Source: Candidatus Lambdaproteobacteria bacterium
GTDB lineage: Bacteria; SAR324; JACQKK01
Length of the DNA: 64,000 nucleotides
Reading direction: 5' to 3'
Assembly (NCBI GenBank): GCA_016204605.1
Contig: JACQKK010000032.1
Coordinates: forward strand, 1 to 64,000
Shown here: positions 7,727-16,191 of the stretch, piece by piece
Position numbering within the stretch: the first letter of the stretch is position 1
Layout: the number at the start of each line of letters is the position of its first letter
The notes under the pieces: generated by a model
Told to the model about the DNA's origin: nothing
The model's input: only the letters and a program-made list of their open reading frames with translations
The model's database searches: none
Translations under genes and position numbers: made by a program

Positions 7727-8257
7727 ATGAGCGTGACGCTGCTGAGCCCCGTCGGGCTGAACAAGGTGGAGGCGCGCCCGATCACGCCCCGGCTGAAGAC
7801 GCTCGAGGGCATCCGGCTCGGGCTGCTCAACAACCGCAAGCCCAACTCCGATATTCTGCAGAACCGTATCGTCGAGCTGTTGCAAGCCAGGTACGGCCTG
7901 GCGGAGGTGGTGCGCAAGTTCAAGCCCGGCTCCTCCGTGGGCGCCGAAGGGCTCGATGTCTTCGCCCGGGAGGTGGGGGCGGTGATCACCGCCCTGGGCG
8001 ACTGAGGCTCGTGCACGTCGTGGTGTATCCACGACTCCTACGAGCTCGAGAAGCTGGGCATCCCCACGGTCACCGTGTGCACCGACGCCTTCGTGGGGCT
8101 GGCCAAGGAGGAATCGAAGAACCTCGGCATGCCCACCCTGCCCCTCGTCATCATTCCCCATCCCCTGGGGGGCGAGGCGAAGGACGTGGTGCACGAGCGC
8201 GCCCACTACGCCCTGGATCAGGTGATCCGGGCGCTCGTCCAGCATCCCGCGCAGTAG
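7727..8257 (+). CDS. UGSC-family selenoprotein (in-frame TGA = selenocysteine at codon 93)
   Basis: The frame runs 92 codons from ATG 7727 (ribosome site GGAAGGAG) to TGA 8003-8005, then continues in the same frame for 83 codons to TAG at 8255-8257. Reading TGA as selenocysteine gives a 176-residue protein with the signature U-G-S-C-T-S-W at residues 93-99, which defines the UGSC selenoprotein family. On both sides the translation is family-like: NRKPNSDILQNRIVELL before, and HDSYELEKLGIPTV and LPLVIIPHPLGG after. A stem-loop 11 nt after the TGA (8017-8035) has bacterial SECIS geometry. Function is unknown; the Sec and the nearby Cys suggest thiol/selenol redox or nucleophilic chemistry. It is followed after 39 bp by the ~355-aa partner gene. 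SelA/B/C/D are not in the window, so host Sec decoding is assumed. Confidence 0.88.
8017..8035 (+). promoter_or_regulatory. Bacterial SECIS-like stem-loop
   Basis: GTCGTGG (8017-8023) pairs perfectly with CCACGAC (8029-8035) around the 5-nt loop TGTAT, which carries a G at its second position. Exactly 11 nt separate the TGA (8003-8005) from the base of the stem, the spacing known for the minimal E. coli fdhF SECIS. The hairpin lies inside the coding sequence, as bacterial SECIS elements must, and would be bound by SelB. Confidence 0.8.
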
Positions 8258-8296
8258 CTCCTGCGCTTTCACCCTGACTCGGGAGAACCCCACCCC

Positions 8297-9361
8297 ATGA
8301 TGGCGCTCGACGAACTGGTGGCCGAACGGCTCACGTTCGAGAATGACGACGACGCGCGGGAGGCCTTCCACGCGCGCCGCTGGAGCGATGGCCTGCCGTT
8401 CGTGTTCCCCACCGAGCAGCGCGTGCGCGCCATGATCGCCGGCGCCGGCCGGCCGGCCGCCGAGCCGATCGGCGTGGTGCCCCCGCGCTGGGCCGAGGCC
8501 ACCGTGGAGAACATCGCCATCAACGCGGTGATGGCCGGCTGCAAGCCCGAGTACATGCCGCTGCTGATCGCCACGCTCCAGGCCGCGTGCGACCCCGCCT
8601 TCGGGCTGTACAGCGTCCAGGCCACCACCCACCCCTGCGCCGTGACCATGGTCGTCTCCGGCCCGGTCGTCGCGAGGCTGGGGCTCAACTTCAGCCACGG
8701 CGCGTTCGGGCCGGGCTTCCGGGCCAACGCCACGCTCGGCCGGGCGGTGCGGCTGGTGCTGATCAACGTGGGCGGCGGGCTGCCGGGCGATGGCGACCAG
8801 TCCACCCAGGGCAACCCCGGCAAGTTCAGCTACTGCATCGCCGAGCACGAGGCGGCCACCCCCTGGGAGCCCTTCCGCGTGGCGCGCGGGTTCGGCAAGG
8901 GCGAGAGCACGGTGACGGTCTTCTCCGGCGAGGCCCCGCACAACATCAACGACCACGTCTGCACCTCCGCCTACTCGACGCTCTCGGTGGTGGCCGACGT
9001 GATGGGTCACATCGGCCACAACAACGCGGGCTCGATCGGCCGGGGCGACGTGCTGGTGGTGCTGGGGCCGGAGCACGCCCACACCATCGCCTCGGGCGGT
9101 CTCTCCCGGCGGGACGTGCAGTGGTTCCTGTTCGAGCACGCCCGCAACGCCCTGGCCAAGGTGCGCATCCGGGCGCAGTACCGGCAGGCGCAGTGGCCGC
9201 GTTGGTTGAACCCGGAGAACGCCGAGGCGCTGCTGCCCATCGTCGAAGCGCCCGAGGATATCCACGTGCTCGTCGCGGGCGGACCGGGCAAGCATTCCGC
9301 CTTCATCCCCACCTTCGGCAACTACCGCTCCGTGAGCCGGCGCGTCGAGGAGGTCGGCTGA
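8297..9361 (+). CDS. Conserved ~355-aa protein next to UGSC selenoprotein (copy 1), function unknown
   Basis: A 354-residue soluble protein with no signal peptide or membrane segment. I do not recognise a named family. It is clearly homologous along its whole length to the product of 17811-18878. Shared blocks are NWSDGLPF/RWSDGLPF, VIGVVPPRWAEAT-type, NAVMAGCK, YSVQATTHPC, GDGDQSTQG or GNGDQSTQG, ESTVTV, PHNI, VGHNNA-type, and GGPG-H-SFIPTFG-type near the C-terminus. Two Cys residues (in MAGCK and THPC) and several His/Asp are conserved between the copies and are candidate catalytic or metal sites. The ribosome site GGGAG is upstream. It follows the selenoprotein by 39 bp and precedes MmgE/PrpD, so it probably acts with the selenoprotein (inference). 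Confidence 0.85.
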   Translation: MMALDELVAERLTFENDDDAREAFHARRWSDGLPFVFPTEQRVRAMIAGAGRPAAEPIGVVPPRWAEATVENIAINAVMAGCKPEYMPLLIATLQAACDPAFGLYSVQATTHPCAVTMVVSGPVVARLGLNFSHGAFGPGFRANATLGRAVRLVLINVGGGLPGDGDQSTQGNPGKFSYCIAEHEAATPWEPFRVARGFGKGESTVTVFSGEAPHNINDHVCTSAYSTLSVVADVMGHIGHNNAGSIGRGDVLVVLGPEHAHTIASGGLSRRDVQWFLFEHARNALAKVRIRAQYRQAQWPRWLNPENAEALLPIVEAPEDIHVLVAGGPGKHSAFIPTFGNYRSVSRRVEEVG

Positions 9362-9449
9362 CCCGAGCCGGGCGCCGCCCCTTTGCGGCTGACTGCCCGT
9401 GCGAACGGGAGCGATCCGCCACCGCATCACCCGTTTCGAGGTGCACCCC

Positions 9450-10838
9450 ATGCGCGCAGAAGCCAGCCTCACCGAACAGACCAATCCCCGCGGCCGCCGG
9501 CTCGCCGGCTACGTGGCGGCCACCGCCCGGCGCCGGTTCCCGCCGGAGGTGATCGAGGCGGCCAAGCAGGCGCTGGTCGACTTCATGGGCGTGGCCATCG
9601 GGGCGTACCGCGACGGCCCGGCCGTCTCCGTGCGCCGCGCCGCCGAGGCCTGGCAGGCCCGCGGCAACGCGCAGATGTTGCTGGGCCCCAGGACGGCTCC
9701 CGCCCTGGCCGCGCTGGTGAACGGCACGATGGCCCACTGCATGGACTACGACGACACGCACCCGGGCGGCGCGGGTCACCCCTCCGGCGCCTGCTGGTCC
9801 ACGGCCCTGGCCATGGCCGGCCACCACGGCCTCTCCGAGCACGACGCCCTGGCGGGCTTCATCACCGGCTTCGAGGTGATGACGCGCCTCGGCGGCGGCT
9901 TCGCGCCGGGGGTGGGCCGCAGCCTGCAACGGCGCGGCTTCCATCCCACCTCGGTGTTCGGGCGGGCCGGCGCCGCCGCGGCCGCCTGCGCCATGCTGCG
10001 GCTCGACGAGGCGCAGGTGGCCAACGCGCTAGGCGTGGCCGCCACCACGGCCGGCGGGCTGCTGGGCTCCTTCGGCACCTACTCCAAGCCGTTCCACCCC
10101 GGCAAGGCGGCGATGGACGGCATCCTCGCCGCGCAGCTCGCCGCCGAGGGCTTCGAGGCCGCCACCCACCTGTTCGAGCTGGAGCGGGGGCTGCTCGACG
10201 CCTTCATCCAGGACCGCCAGGTCGAGGTGCCGCCGCTCGATTTCGATGCGCGGTGGGAGCTGCTCCAGAACGGCTTCAAGCCGTTCGCCTGCTGCCGGGC
10301 CACCCAGCCCTCGACCCAGGCCGCGCGCAGCCTGGCCGCGCAGGTCGGCGCGCAGAAGGTGCTGCGCGTCGAGGCGAAGGTGCACCCGAACGCGCTGGTC
10401 ACGGCCGGGAAGCTGGCGCCCAAGACCCCGCTGGAAGGCAAGTTCAGCGTGCCCTTCTGCATCGCCATCGGCCTGAGCGGCTACCGGGCCGTGGCGCCCG
10501 ACTTCTCCGCGGCGACCCTGCGCGACCCCAGGGTGATGGCGATCGTGCCCGTGGTGAAGCTCCAGCCGGTGGAGGGGCAGCCGGGCCACGAGGCACATCT
10601 CGACGTGTACCTGGCGGACGGCACCCACCTCCATGCGGACACCGCGATCGTGATCGGCCACCCCGACAACCCGATGGGCTGGGACGACCTGCACACGAAG
10701 TTCATGGGCCTCGTCGAACCGATCCTCGGCCCGGCCCAGGGCGAACGGCTCTACGAGACCCTGCGCCGCTTCGAGCGGCCGGGCACGCTGGGCGAGGCGA
10801 TGGCGCTCGTCTCCGCATCGGCCGCGCCTCGCACTTGA
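9450..10838 (+). CDS. MmgE/PrpD family protein
   Basis: A 462-residue member of the MmgE/PrpD family, which includes 2-methylcitrate dehydratase and other lyases/isomerases. Typical features are an all-alpha N-terminal domain with HCMDYDDTH (~residues 97-105) and HPSGACWSTALAMA, the TAGGLLGSFGTYSKPFHPGKAA block, the NGFKPFACCRATQP segment, and a C-terminal alpha/beta domain. The start ATG 9450 has GAGGTG upstream. Family members next to catabolic genes often dehydrate or isomerise carboxylic acids; the substrate here cannot be read from sequence. It lies 88 bp after the ~355-aa gene in the same direction, so it is probably in the same operon as the selenoprotein. A 7-bp stem-loop follows the stop. 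Confidence 0.92.
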   Translation: MRAEASLTEQTNPRGRRLAGYVAATARRRFPPEVIEAAKQALVDFMGVAIGAYRDGPAVSVRRAAEAWQARGNAQMLLGPRTAPALAALVNGTMAHCMDYDDTHPGGAGHPSGACWSTALAMAGHHGLSEHDALAGFITGFEVMTRLGGGFAPGVGRSLQRRGFHPTSVFGRAGAAAAACAMLRLDEAQVANALGVAATTAGGLLGSFGTYSKPFHPGKAAMDGILAAQLAAEGFEAATHLFELERGLLDAFIQDRQVEVPPLDFDARWELLQNGFKPFACCRATQPSTQAARSLAAQVGAQKVLRVEAKVHPNALVTAGKLAPKTPLEGKFSVPFCIAIGLSGYRAVAPDFSAATLRDPRVMAIVPVVKLQPVEGQPGHEAHLDVYLADGTHLHADTAIVIGHPDNPMGWDDLHTKFMGLVEPILGPAQGERLYETLRRFERPGTLGEAMALVSASAAPRT

Positions 10839-10865
10839 GGCGCCGTTGAAGCGCACCCGGGGCGC

Positions 10866-10883
10866 GAGAGGGTCGGCCCTCTC
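10866..10883 (+). terminator. Stem-loop after MmgE/PrpD gene
   Basis: GAGAGGG / CCCTCTC with a TCGG loop, 28 bp past the stop codon at 10838. It may end or attenuate the selenoprotein operon before the crotonase gene; no T-run follows. Confidence 0.35.
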
Positions 10884-11045
10884 CGCGCGTCGTCACGCGG
10901 TGCGAGCGTGTCGGGATCGGCGGTGGCCCGCGGACGAGAGGCCGGGCGCCTCGCCTTCCCGCCCCGCGCCTCCGGGCGCGGGGCCGGCGAGGCGTCGAAG
11001 ATGTGGAAGCCGGAGCAGGAAACCGGAGCATAGGGGAGACGGATC

Positions 11046-11843
11046 ATGAGCGAGGTCACCTACAAGGACATCCTGTACGACGAGACGGACGGAGTCGCGA
11101 CGATCACCATCAACCGCCCCGAGCGCATGAACTCGTTCGGGCTCGCGACCTACGACGAGGTGATCGACGCCATCCTGCGGGCCGGCTGGAACAAAGAGAT
11201 CGGCGTGATCGTGCTCACCGGCGCCGGCAACCGCGCCTTCGGCACCGGCGGCGACACGGCCGACAAGAAGTACTCGCGGCAGAGGAGCGGCACGATCGGC
11301 GTGCCCGTGGAGCAACTGCACGCGGCCATCCGCGACGTGCCCAAGCCGGTCATCGCCAAGGTGCGCGGCTTCGCCATCGGCGGCGGGAACGTCATCGCCA
11401 CGCTCTGCGACCTGACCATCGCCAGCCAGAACGCGATCTTCGGCCAGGTCGGGCCCAAGGTGGGCTCCGTCGATCCGGGCTTCGGCACGGCGTACCTGGC
11501 CCGCATCGTCGGCGAGAAGAAGGCCCGGGAGATCTGGTACCTCTGCCGGCGCTACTCGGCGGAAGAGGCGCTGGCGATGGGGCTGGTCAACAAGGTCGTG
11601 CCCGACGAGGAACTCGACGCGGAGGTCGACCGCTGGTGCGCGGAGATCCTCGAACGCAGCCCCACGGCGATCGCCATCGCCAAGGCCTCGTTCAACGCCG
11701 ATTCGGACTCCGTGCGCGGCGTGGCCCGGATGGGCTTTCAGAGCGTGGCCCTGTATTACAACACGCCCGAGGCCAAGGAGGGCGGCGCCGCGTTTCGGGA
11801 GAAGCGCAAGCCGCGCTTCCGCGAACTCGCCGGCAAGGAATGA
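11046..11843 (+). CDS. Crotonase-family hydrolase, BadI/MenB clade
   Basis: A 265-residue enoyl-CoA hydratase/isomerase-superfamily protein. INRPERMNSFG, the oxyanion-hole blocks GNRAFGTGGD and GFAIGGGNVIATLCD, and especially FGQVGPKVGSVDPGFGTAYL, EKKAREIWYLCRRYS and RKPRFRE place it with BadI (2-ketocyclohexanecarboxyl-CoA hydrolase) and MenB rather than ordinary hydratases. BadI opens an alicyclic ring hydrolytically in anaerobic benzoate and cyclohexanecarboxylate breakdown; MenB closes a ring in menaquinone synthesis. No other men genes are nearby, and CoA-transferases are, so a catabolic ring- or beta-diketone-cleaving role is more likely (inference). A good ribosome site GGGGAG precedes ATG 11046. 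Confidence 0.85.
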   Translation: MSEVTYKDILYDETDGVATITINRPERMNSFGLATYDEVIDAILRAGWNKEIGVIVLTGAGNRAFGTGGDTADKKYSRQRSGTIGVPVEQLHAAIRDVPKPVIAKVRGFAIGGGNVIATLCDLTIASQNAIFGQVGPKVGSVDPGFGTAYLARIVGEKKAREIWYLCRRYSAEEALAMGLVNKVVPDEELDAEVDRWCAEILERSPTAIAIAKASFNADSDSVRGVARMGFQSVALYYNTPEAKEGGAAFREKRKPRFRELAGKE

Positions 11844-12043
11844 CCGCTTCTGTCGGCGAACGGCGGCCGGGGGCGCGGGCAGGGCATGTACAAAGTCGTC
11901 GCGGCCACGCGAGTCTGCGATTTACGCCGGCCATAGCGGCCGGAATCGCATCGACGGTCTGGATGATTGCGGACTTGTTGCCGAAGTCAGAATATTGATT
12001 CGCGCGTGAACCAAAGCAGTCCTCCTAAGAACCCGGAGGCTCC

Positions 12044-12589
12044 ATGCAACGGCAACCCTCACCGCCGCCGCAGACTGCGTACATATCGTTCTTGGCGGAA
12101 ATCAACGTGTCGACCGCCGAGCAGTTGCTCGGGGTCATATATCAGCAGGTTGCCAGAGGGGCACAGCGCATCTACTTGCTGTTCGCCACGCCGGGCGGCC
12201 TCATTGACCCCGGCATTGCGGTCTATAACCAGCTCAACGGCCTTAGCGTCGATCTGGTCATCCACAATGTCGGAAATGTGGACTCAGTTGGGAACGCAAT
12301 CTTCATGGCTGGAAAGACGCGTCTCGCGTGCAAACACTCGTCATTCCTTTTCCACGGAACGAAGTGGAACTTGCCGGGACCGACAGCACTCGCTCCGCGG
12401 GATGTAGATGAGATTCTGCAGAACCTAGGGGCTTTGGAACGGAAGATTGCCGGGCTCGTGAGCGAAAAGACCTCGCTGAAAATAGAGGAGGTCAATCGGT
12501 TCTTCGTCAGCTCTCAATCCGTAAATCCGAGCGAGGCCCTTGAGCGGGGCATCATTCACCGGATTGAGGACGTGAGCTTGCCGCCGTGA
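12044..12589 (+). CDS. ClpP/SppA-like serine peptidase, stand-alone
   Basis: A 181-residue member of the ClpP/crotonase-fold peptidases. FATPGGLIDPGIAVYNQL matches the ClpP N-SxGG region, GNVDSVGNAIFMAG places the nucleophile at Ser81 (as in ClpP GxxASMG), SSFLFHG places a His near 104, and NPSEALERGIIHRI matches the C-terminal ClpP block. It lacks ClpP's usual termini and no Clp ATPase is adjacent, so it may act without a chaperone or serve a mobile function. The region (about 11.95-12.78 kb) is visibly lower in GC and richer in A/T-ending codons than its surroundings, suggesting recent acquisition. The ribosome site CGGAGG lies just upstream of ATG 12044. Confidence 0.8.
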   Translation: MQRQPSPPPQTAYISFLAEINVSTAEQLLGVIYQQVARGAQRIYLLFATPGGLIDPGIAVYNQLNGLSVDLVIHNVGNVDSVGNAIFMAGKTRLACKHSSFLFHGTKWNLPGPTALAPRDVDEILQNLGALERKIAGLVSEKTSLKIEEVNRFFVSSQSVNPSEALERGIIHRIEDVSLPP

Positions 12590-12828
12590 TCTGTTCCGAT
12601 CCAGTTGGTATTCCCAAGATAGGCAGACAATGTGCCCCGAGAGCATGGCCTGTTCCTGTTCCAAGGTTAAGGCTTCTTGGCCGCCAGGATTCCCACTTCC
12701 AGCAGATCAACCCTAGTATCACAATTCTCCGGAAGAACGCAAAGGCCCAGTCACCACCCTCAATGCGGCTGTCAGATCAGATTGGGACACCACCCGCTGC
12801 CGCCGGGGCTCGCCCGCCTAGGAACGCC

Positions 12829-15066
12829 ATGCCACCGCCCCGCACGTGGGACGCCCCCGCCTTGCCCCGGCCGCTGGAGGGAGTGCTGGTGATCGAGCGC
12901 GCCGGACGGCTCGCCGGCGGCGTCTGCGCCATGCTGCTGCTCCAGTTCGGGGCGCGGGTGATCCGGGTCGAAGACCCGGCCGAGCCGCTCCCGCTCGCCC
13001 TCGCGGGGGAGGCGGCCGGCGCCCTGCACGCGTTTCTGGAGGCCGGGCGGGAGCGGGTGGCCTACGACCCCGCCACGTTCGCCCGGCTGCTCGACCACGC
13101 GCAGGTGGCCATCTGTGCGCCGCCTGCCCCCGGTGCGAACCCCGATCTGGAGGCGATCCGCGCCCGCCGGGATCGGCTGGTGGGCTGCGTCCTGACGCCC
13201 TACGGCCTGGCCGGCGGCGCGCCCGGGATGCCGCCCGCCGGCGACGAGCTCGCGCTCCAGGCGGCGAGCGGCCTCGCCGCCCTCACGGGGGAGGAGGGCG
13301 GGCTGCCCCTGCCGGCGGGCGTGCCGCTGGCCGAAATGCTGGCCGGGGTCAACGGGGCCACCGCCGTGCTGGCGGCGCTGCGGCTGCTGGAACGGGGCGC
13401 AGGGGGCCAACTGGCCGATATCGCGCTGTTCGATGGGCTGATCGGGCTGATGGGCACGCACATGACGCTGATCGTGGCCGGTCAGCGCGGCGGCTTCCGC
13501 AAAGGGTGCCGCAACCCGGTGACCGCCCCCTGGAACGTCTACCCCACCGCCGACGCGCGGATCGTCGTCTGCACCTCCACCGACGACCACTGGCACCGCA
13601 TCCTGAAGGTGGCGGGCCGGGCCGAGCTGATCGGCGACCCCCGCTTCGCCTCGCCGGGTCAGCGGGTCGCGCACGTGGAGGAGGTCGATCGCATCGTCGC
13701 GGCGTGGAGCGGCCCGCTCGGCACCCGCTCGGCGATCGCCCGGCTCACCGAGGCGGGCGTGCCCGTGGGCGCCGTCCGCACGATCCCCGAGCTGATGGCG
13801 GACGAGGGCTTCCGCGCCCGCGGCATGGTGCGCGCGGTGACGGACGGCCGGGGGCGGGAGATCACGCTCGCCGGCCCGGTGTTCCACTTCTCCCGGGCTA
13901 AGGCCCTGCACCCGGCGCGCGTCGAGCCCGTGCGCCCCGCCGGGTCGCTCGCGCTGCCCGCGCGGCCGGGGGATCGGGCCCTCCGCGCCCCGGGCGAAGC
14001 GCCAAGCGCATCGCCGCTGGCGGGGGTGAACGTCGTCGAGATCGCGCAGTTCACGGCCGGGCCCGTGGCGGCCCGGAACCTCGCGCACCTGGGCGCCTCC
14101 GTGGTCAAGGTCGAGGGGATCGAGGGCGAGCCGACCCGGCGCTGGAGCCCCGCCTTCGCCGGGATCGGCCACTACTTCGCCAACGGCAACTGCGACAAGC
14201 GCAGCCTGGCCGTGGACCTCAAGCAGGCCCGGGGGCGCGAGGTCGTCGCGCGCCTGTGCGCCCGGGCCGACGTGCTGGTGGAGAACCAGCGGCCGGGCGC
14301 GCTCGCTCGCCTGGGGCTCGGGTACGCGGAGCTGAGCCGCGCGAACCCGCGCCTGATCTACCTCGCGGTGTCGGGGTACGGCGTGACCGGCCCCGGCGCC
14401 GCCCGGGCCGCCTTCGATACCGTGATCCAGGCCGAAGCCGGCCTGATGAGCCTGCTCCGCTCGCGCGTGCCGGTGCGGATCGGGGTCGCCATCGCCGACA
14501 TGATGGGCGCGCAGCTCGCGCCGCTGGCCATCCTCGCGGCGCTGCGGCACAGGGAGATCGATGGGCTGGGCCAGCACGTGGACCTCTCGATGCAGGACTG
14601 CGCGGCCTGGCTGGGGCAGTTCTCCTGGCCCGGCGGAGCCGCCGCGCTCCCGCCCTGGCACACGGTGGAGGCGGCCGACGGCTTCCTGATCGCGGCCGCC
14701 GCGCCGGCGCGCGTCGATGCGGCCCTGGGCGGCGCCTCGACTCAAGCGCGGAGCTGCGACGAGATCGCGGGTTGCCTGCGCGCCGCCGGCATCGTCGCCG
14801 AGCCCGTGCGGGAGCTGGACGCGGTGCTGGACGGGGAGCAGGTGCGCCGGCGGGGGCTGCTGCCCGCGCTGCCCGACAGCCAGGGCACCCCCGTGGCGGT
14901 GCTGGACGCCCCCTATCGGCTCGAACGCACGCCGGCGCGGGTGGGCCGGCTGATCGGCGAGACGGGCGCCGACACCGGGGATATCCTCGGCGAGCTGGGT
15001 TACACGGCGCAGGAGCGGGATGCCTTGCGCGCGGCAGGCGTCGTGCGATCAGGCGGCGTGCGATAG
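12829..15066 (+). CDS. Double-domain CaiB/BaiF (family III) CoA-transferase
   Basis: A 745-residue fusion of two family III CoA-transferase modules. The first, residues ~18-385, starts at LEGVLVIERAGRLAGG; the second, ~400-745, starts at LAGVNVVEIAQFTAGPVAARNLAHLG. The second half has the usual catalytic block, GYGVTGP followed by AAFDTVIQAEAGL with the expected Asp. In the first half the matching position reads GDELALQAASGL, so the Asp is shifted or replaced and that half may be structural. These enzymes move CoA between carboxylic acids. ATG 12829 is chosen because homology starts just after it; the frame is open to 12586 through a low-GC stretch that looks non-coding. Partners are probably the neighbouring catabolic enzymes. 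Confidence 0.88.
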   Translation: MPPPRTWDAPALPRPLEGVLVIERAGRLAGGVCAMLLLQFGARVIRVEDPAEPLPLALAGEAAGALHAFLEAGRERVAYDPATFARLLDHAQVAICAPPAPGANPDLEAIRARRDRLVGCVLTPYGLAGGAPGMPPAGDELALQAASGLAALTGEEGGLPLPAGVPLAEMLAGVNGATAVLAALRLLERGAGGQLADIALFDGLIGLMGTHMTLIVAGQRGGFRKGCRNPVTAPWNVYPTADARIVVCTSTDDHWHRILKVAGRAELIGDPRFASPGQRVAHVEEVDRIVAAWSGPLGTRSAIARLTEAGVPVGAVRTIPELMADEGFRARGMVRAVTDGRGREITLAGPVFHFSRAKALHPARVEPVRPAGSLALPARPGDRALRAPGEAPSASPLAGVNVVEIAQFTAGPVAARNLAHLGASVVKVEGIEGEPTRRWSPAFAGIGHYFANGNCDKRSLAVDLKQARGREVVARLCARADVLVENQRPGALARLGLGYAELSRANPRLIYLAVSGYGVTGPGAARAAFDTVIQAEAGLMSLLRSRVPVRIGVAIADMMGAQLAPLAILAALRHREIDGLGQHVDLSMQDCAAWLGQFSWPGGAAALPPWHTVEAADGFLIAAAAPARVDAALGGASTQARSCDEIAGCLRAAGIVAEPVRELDAVLDGEQVRRRGLLPALPDSQGTPVAVLDAPYRLERTPARVGRLIGETGADTGDILGELGYTAQERDALRAAGVVRSGGVR

Positions 15067-15114
15067 CGCGGGCCTCGCCTCCCCTATCCGCGCCCTGACG
15101 ATGCGGTGGGTGCC

Positions 15115-16029
15115 ATGCCCGAGCTGCCCGACATCACGGTGTACATCGAGGCGCTGGCCGCGCGCATCGGGGGGCAGCCCCTGGAGCGGGTACGGCTGGC
15201 GAGCCCCTTCCTGCTGCGCTCCGTCGAGCCGCCGCTCAAGGCCGCGGAGGGCCGGCGCGTGGTCGGGCTGCGCCGGCTGGGCAAGCGCATCGTCTGGGCG
15301 ATGGAGGATGGGCTGTTCCTGGTGTTCCACCTGATGATCGCGGGGCGTTTCCGCTGGCGGCCGCCCGGCGCGAAGGTGCCCGGCAGGCTCGGCCTGGCCG
15401 CCTTCGACTTCCCCACCGGCGCGCTGCTGCTCACCGAGGCCGGCACGAAGAAGCGCGCCTCGCTCCACGTCGTGCAGGGCGAGGCGGCGCTGGCCGCCCA
15501 CGATCCGGGCGGACTGGAGGTGCTGGACGCCGGGCCGGCGGCGTTCGAGGCGGCCCTCACGCGGGAGAACCGCACCCTCAAGCGCGCCCTCACGGACCCG
15601 CGCCTGTTCAGCGGGATCGGCAACGCCTACTCGGACGAGATCCTGCACCGGGCGCGCCTCTCGCCGCTCCTGCGCACCAGCCAGCTCGACCCGACGCAGG
15701 TCGCGCGCCTGCGCACCGCCACGCACGACGTGTTGCACGAGTGGATCGACCGTCTGCGGGACGAAGCCGCGAGCGGCTTCCCCGAAAAGGTGACGGCGTT
15801 CCGCGAGGGCATGGCGGTGCACGGGCGCTACGGGCAGCCCTGCCCCGTCTGCGGCGCACCCGTCCAGCGCATCGTCTACGCGGAGAACGAGGCCAACTAC
15901 TGCGCCCCCTGCCAGACGGGCGGGAAGCTGCTGGCCGATCGCGCGCTCTCGCGGCTGCTCCGGGGCGACTGGCCCCGCACCCTCGAGGAGCTGGAGGCGC
16001 TGAAAGCCGGCGCGCGGGCGGGGAAGTGA
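15115..16029 (+). CDS. Fpg/Nei-family DNA glycosylase/AP lyase
   Basis: A 304-residue base-excision repair enzyme. It begins MPELPDITVYIEAL, so after Met removal the catalytic Pro1-Glu2 pair is present. LGKRIVWAMEDGLFLVFHLM supplies the conserved Lys region, and SGIGNAYSDEILHRARLSP is the helix-two-turn-helix. Residues ~246-269 form a zinc finger (CPVCGAPVQRIVYAENEANY followed by CAPC) with the C-x2-C...C-x2-C spacing. The finger's central Arg is followed by IVYAENEANY rather than the usual Fpg TxYCPxCQ pattern, so it may be a Nei-like or divergent member with another damage preference. It is a housekeeping gene sitting inside the catabolic region. ATG 15115 is preferred over 15106 because P-E must follow the Met. 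Confidence 0.9.
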   Translation: MPELPDITVYIEALAARIGGQPLERVRLASPFLLRSVEPPLKAAEGRRVVGLRRLGKRIVWAMEDGLFLVFHLMIAGRFRWRPPGAKVPGRLGLAAFDFPTGALLLTEAGTKKRASLHVVQGEAALAAHDPGGLEVLDAGPAAFEAALTRENRTLKRALTDPRLFSGIGNAYSDEILHRARLSPLLRTSQLDPTQVARLRTATHDVLHEWIDRLRDEAASGFPEKVTAFREGMAVHGRYGQPCPVCGAPVQRIVYAENEANYCAPCQTGGKLLADRALSRLLRGDWPRTLEELEALKAGARAGK

Positions 16030-16061
16030 CTCCGTTTGAAATCGGTCGCGTGTGACCTCGG

Positions 16062-16191
16062 CCTCACCCTCCCCCGACCCTCCCTCTCCAGGCGGAGAGG
16101 GAGGGAGCGCCTGATCAGCAAACGGGGCGGTCTGTAGATTGTCCCCTCTCCCCCAGGAGAGGGGGCAGCCGCGTCAGCGGCGGGGGTGAGG
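16062..16191. repeat. Pair of dispersed palindromic repeats in a 350-bp gap
   Basis: Two hairpin units (CCTCACCCTCCCCCG...CTCTCC-AGGC-GGAGAGGGAGGG at 16062-16105 and GTCCCCTCTCCCCC-AGGAGAGGGGGC...CGGGGGTGAGG at 16141-16191) lie head to tail. The outer ends CCTCACCC and GGGTGAGG form a larger inverted repeat. The rest of the gap (16030-16386) shows nothing else. Confidence 0.65.

Noticed and set aside
8003-8005. TGA as an ordinary stop or nonsense mutation giving two separate genes or a pseudogene
   Set aside because: The frame continues with family-typical sequence, the UGSC signature is exact, and a SECIS-like hairpin lies at the correct distance; selenocysteine explains all of it.
5026-8016. 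Very long open frame on the minus strand (about 1000 codons)
   Set aside because: It runs antisense to the Hsp20, binding-protein and selenoprotein genes; its translation is Arg/Gly/Pro-rich noise, typical of high-GC shadow frames.
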